Program-made: the position numbers and the translations under genes
Origin: JAAXGX01 sp965203565
GTDB taxonomy: Bacteria > Acidobacteriota > Vicinamibacteria > Vicinamibacterales > UBA8438
NCBI GenBank assembly: GCA_965203565.1
Contig: OZ241896.1
Location: 1,178,001-1,242,000 of the forward strand
Direction: 5' to 3'
DNA length: 64,000 nt
The notes under the pieces: generated by a model
Told to the model about the DNA's origin: nothing
The model's database searches: none
The model's input: the letters and a program-made list of their open reading frames with translations, nothing else
Shown: piece by piece, positions 62,245-64,000 of the stretch
Layout of the letters: each line of letters starts with the position of its first letter
Position numbering within the stretch: the stretch's first letter is position 1

Positions 62245-64000
62245 TCAGTCCGCGCCGATCCGGAGGACCGCGAGGAACGCTTCCTGGGGGATGTCCACCT
62301 GTCCGACGCGCTTCATCCGGCGCTTCCCTTCCTTCTGCTTCTCCAGCAGCTTGCGCTTCCGGGTGACGTCGCCGCCGTAGCACTTGGCCAGGACGTTCTT
62401 GCGGAGCGGCCTGACCGTCTCCCGGGCGATGATCCGGGAGCCGACAGCCGCCTGGATCGCCACCTCGAACATCTGCCGCGGGATGAGCTCGCGCATCTTC
62501 CCGGCCAGCGCGCGGCCCCGCGCGTACGCCATCTCCCGGTGCACGATCACCGACAACGCGTCGACCGGCTCGCCGTTGACGAGCAGATCGAGCCGGACCA
62601 GCGGCGCCGCCCGGTACCCCGTCACATGATAGTCGAGCGACGCGTAGCCGCGCGAGACCGTCTTCAGGCGGTCGTGGAAGTCGAGCACCACCTCGTTGAA
62701 CGGGAGCTCGTACGCGATCATGACGCGGTGCGACGCGTGGTGCTCCAGGTTCTTCTGGACCCCCCGCTTCTCCTGGCACAGCTGCAGGACGGCGCCCACG
62801 CAGTCGGCCGGCGCCAGGATCATCGCCGAGATGATCGGCTCCTCCATCGTCCCGATCCGGCCGGCTTCCGGCAGCTTGGCGGGGCTGTCGACCTCGATCG
62901 TCTCGCCGTCGGTCGTCGTCACCCGGTACAGGACGCCGGGCGCGGTGGTCACCAGGTCGATGTCGAACTCCCGCTCCAGCCGCTCCTGGACGATCTCCAT
63001 GTGCAGCAGCCCGAGGAAGCCGCACCGGAACCCGAAGGCGAGCGCCGCGGACGTCTCCGGCTCGAAGGCGAACGAGGCGTCGTTGAGCCGCAGCTTCTCG
63101 AGCGCCTCGCGGAGCTCCGGATACCGGTGGCCCTCCACCGGGTACAGGCCGGCGAACACCATCGGCTTCGACTCGCGGAATCCGGGCAGCGGCTTCGCCG
63201 TGGGGCGGGACGCTTCGGTCAGGGTGTCGCCGATCCGCGCGTCGCCGATCCGCTTGACGCCGGCGATGACGAACCCGACCTCGCCGACGCCGAGCGCGCC
63301 GGTCTCGATCGGCTTTGGCGAGAAGACCCCGACCTGCTCGATCTCGCACGTCCGCCCCTGCGCCATCAGCCGGGCCTTCATGCCGGGCCGGACCGCGCCG
63401 TCGATCACCCGGACCAGCACCACCACCCCCCGGTACGCGTCGTACCAGGAATCGAAGATCAGCGCCTTGAGGGGCGCCTGCGGATCGCCCTGCGGCGGCG
63501 GGACGCGCGCGACGACCGCCTCCAGCACCTCGCGGGCGCCGATCCCCTCCTTGGCGCTCGCGCGGACCGCGGCGGCCGGGTCGAGCCCCACGAGGTTCTC
63601 GATCTGCCGGGCCGTCTCGTCCGGCTGCGCGCCCGGCAGATCGATCTTGTTGATGACCGGGACGATCTCCAGGTCGTGGTCGACGGCGAGGTACGCGTTC
63701 GCGACGGTCTGCGCCTCGACCCCCTGGGAGGCGTCGACCAGCAGCGCCGCCCCCTCGCACGCCGCGAGCGACCGGGTCACCTCGTACGAGAAGTCGACGT
63801 GCCCCGGCGTGTCGATCAGGTTCAGCACGTAGCGCCGGCCGTCGGCGGCGTCGTAGTCCAGCCGCACGGCGTGCGCCTTGATCGTGATCCCGCGCTCGCG
63901 TTCGAGGTCCATGCTGTCGAGGACCTGCGCCGCCATCTCGCGCGGGCGCAGCGCGCCGGTGATCTCCAGGAACCGGTCGGCCAGGGTCGACTTGCCGTGA
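62245..64000 (-). CDS. lepA: Elongation factor 4 (LepA), 5'-truncated by window edge
   Basis: This ribosome-associated translational GTPase back-translocates or aids initiation. The frame runs off the window end. The last visible residues are HGKSTLADRFLEITGALRPR, the P-loop's end, so only about 15 N-terminal residues are missing. Other G motifs are ERERGITIKAHAVRLDY (switch I), IDTPGHVDF (G3) and VPVINKIDLPGA (G4). The LepA-specific C-terminus is complete (CYGGDVTRKRKLLEKQKEGK, then KRRMKRVGQVDIPQEAFLAV). It is a core gene and marks the return to backbone chromosome. Confidence 0.97.
   Translation of the reverse strand, partial: HGKSTLADRFLEITGALRPREMAAQVLDSMDLERERGITIKAHAVRLDYDAADGRRYVLNLIDTPGHVDFSYEVTRSLAACEGAALLVDASQGVEAQTVANAYLAVDHDLEIVPVINKIDLPGAQPDETARQIENLVGLDPAAAVRASAKEGIGAREVLEAVVARVPPPQGDPQAPLKALIFDSWYDAYRGVVVLVRVIDGAVRPGMKARLMAQGRTCEIEQVGVFSPKPIETGALGVGEVGFVIAGVKRIGDARIGDTLTEASRPTAKPLPGFRESKPMVFAGLYPVEGHRYPELREALEKLRLNDASFAFEPETSAALAFGFRCGFLGLLHMEIVQERLEREFDIDLVTTAPGVLYRVTTTDGETIEVDSPAKLPEAGRIGTMEEPIISAMILAPADCVGAVLQLCQEKRGVQKNLEHHASHRVMIAYELPFNEVVLDFHDRLKTVSRGYASLDYHVTGYRAAPLVRLDLLVNGEPVDALSVIVHREMAYARGRALAGKMRELIPRQMFEVAIQAAVGSRIIARETVRPLRKNVLAKCYGGDVTRKRKLLEKQKEGKRRMKRVGQVDIPQEAFLAVLRIGAD

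Noticed and set aside
61538..63760. Very long frame containing lepB and continuing opposite phase through lepA
   Set aside because: Only the last 230 codons are LepB. Upstream of MPAPVRKS the frame is an out-of-phase reading of lepA.

Overview
The window is a very GC-rich (roughly 70 %) bacterial chromosome segment. Its gene content points to Acidobacteriota, most likely Vicinamibacteria: secreted c-type-heme proteins of the DUF1587/1592/1588/1585 type, a DUF1800/DUF1501 pair, secreted PQQ beta-propeller dehydrogenases, and six paralogues of a large secreted family of unknown function marked by a 'TPWGxPDLQGVW' N-terminus. This placement is inferred from family content alone; the window has no rRNA marker. 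I saw no rRNA, tRNA or CRISPR array.

Region 1 (1-35.6 kb) is mostly metabolic and envelope genes. It starts with a truncated lipoprotein epoxide hydrolase, a heme protein with an ankyrin protein, and a SelW-type selenoprotein whose in-frame UGA and SECIS-like hairpin hide it from ordinary gene calling. Next come an AAA ATPase and two PQQ dehydrogenases among WGxPDLQGVW paralogues and a cyclase-family hydrolase. After the DUF1800/DUF1501 pair follow a DUF4143 ATPase with a perfect palindrome touching its start codon, an M48 membrane protease, class I fumarase overlapping an MFS exporter, an M14 carboxypeptidase, an exported SAM-methyltransferase-like protein, a double-PDZ protein and a lipid kinase. 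Three copies of a roughly 160-bp MITE-like repeat are scattered in the window.

Region 2 (37.5-61 kb) is a defence island. Its backbone is one tightly coupled operon: DUF499 ATPase, DUF3780, DUF1156 adenine methylase, a PHP-domain/SMC-like ATPase (TrlF-type), an AlbA_2/HATPase protein, and a phospholipase D-like SNF2 helicase. The start and stop codons overlap or nearly touch throughout. The DUF499/DUF3780/DUF1156/PLD-helicase set is known from defence islands; the two genes inserted before the helicase may make an expanded six-gene system. The island is decaying. An IS4-type element (10-bp target duplication) sits inside the DUF499 gene. An 8.1-kb cassette separates the AlbA_2 gene from the helicase and is bracketed by duplicated junction sequence. 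The helicase has lost 5 bp exactly at Walker A.

The 8.1-kb cassette carries a Phd/VapC toxin-antitoxin pair, an orphan antitoxin followed by a VapC tail, and a methyltransferase plus PD-(D/E)XK-like nuclease pair. In that pair the methyltransferase has an internal inversion and a frameshift, and the nuclease is split near its start by an IS21-family element (5-bp target duplication). At the right edge lie a 211-bp, 98 %-identical copy of part of the dsbD gene that borders the island on the left and an hsdM scrap. The core genes lepB and lepA then resume.
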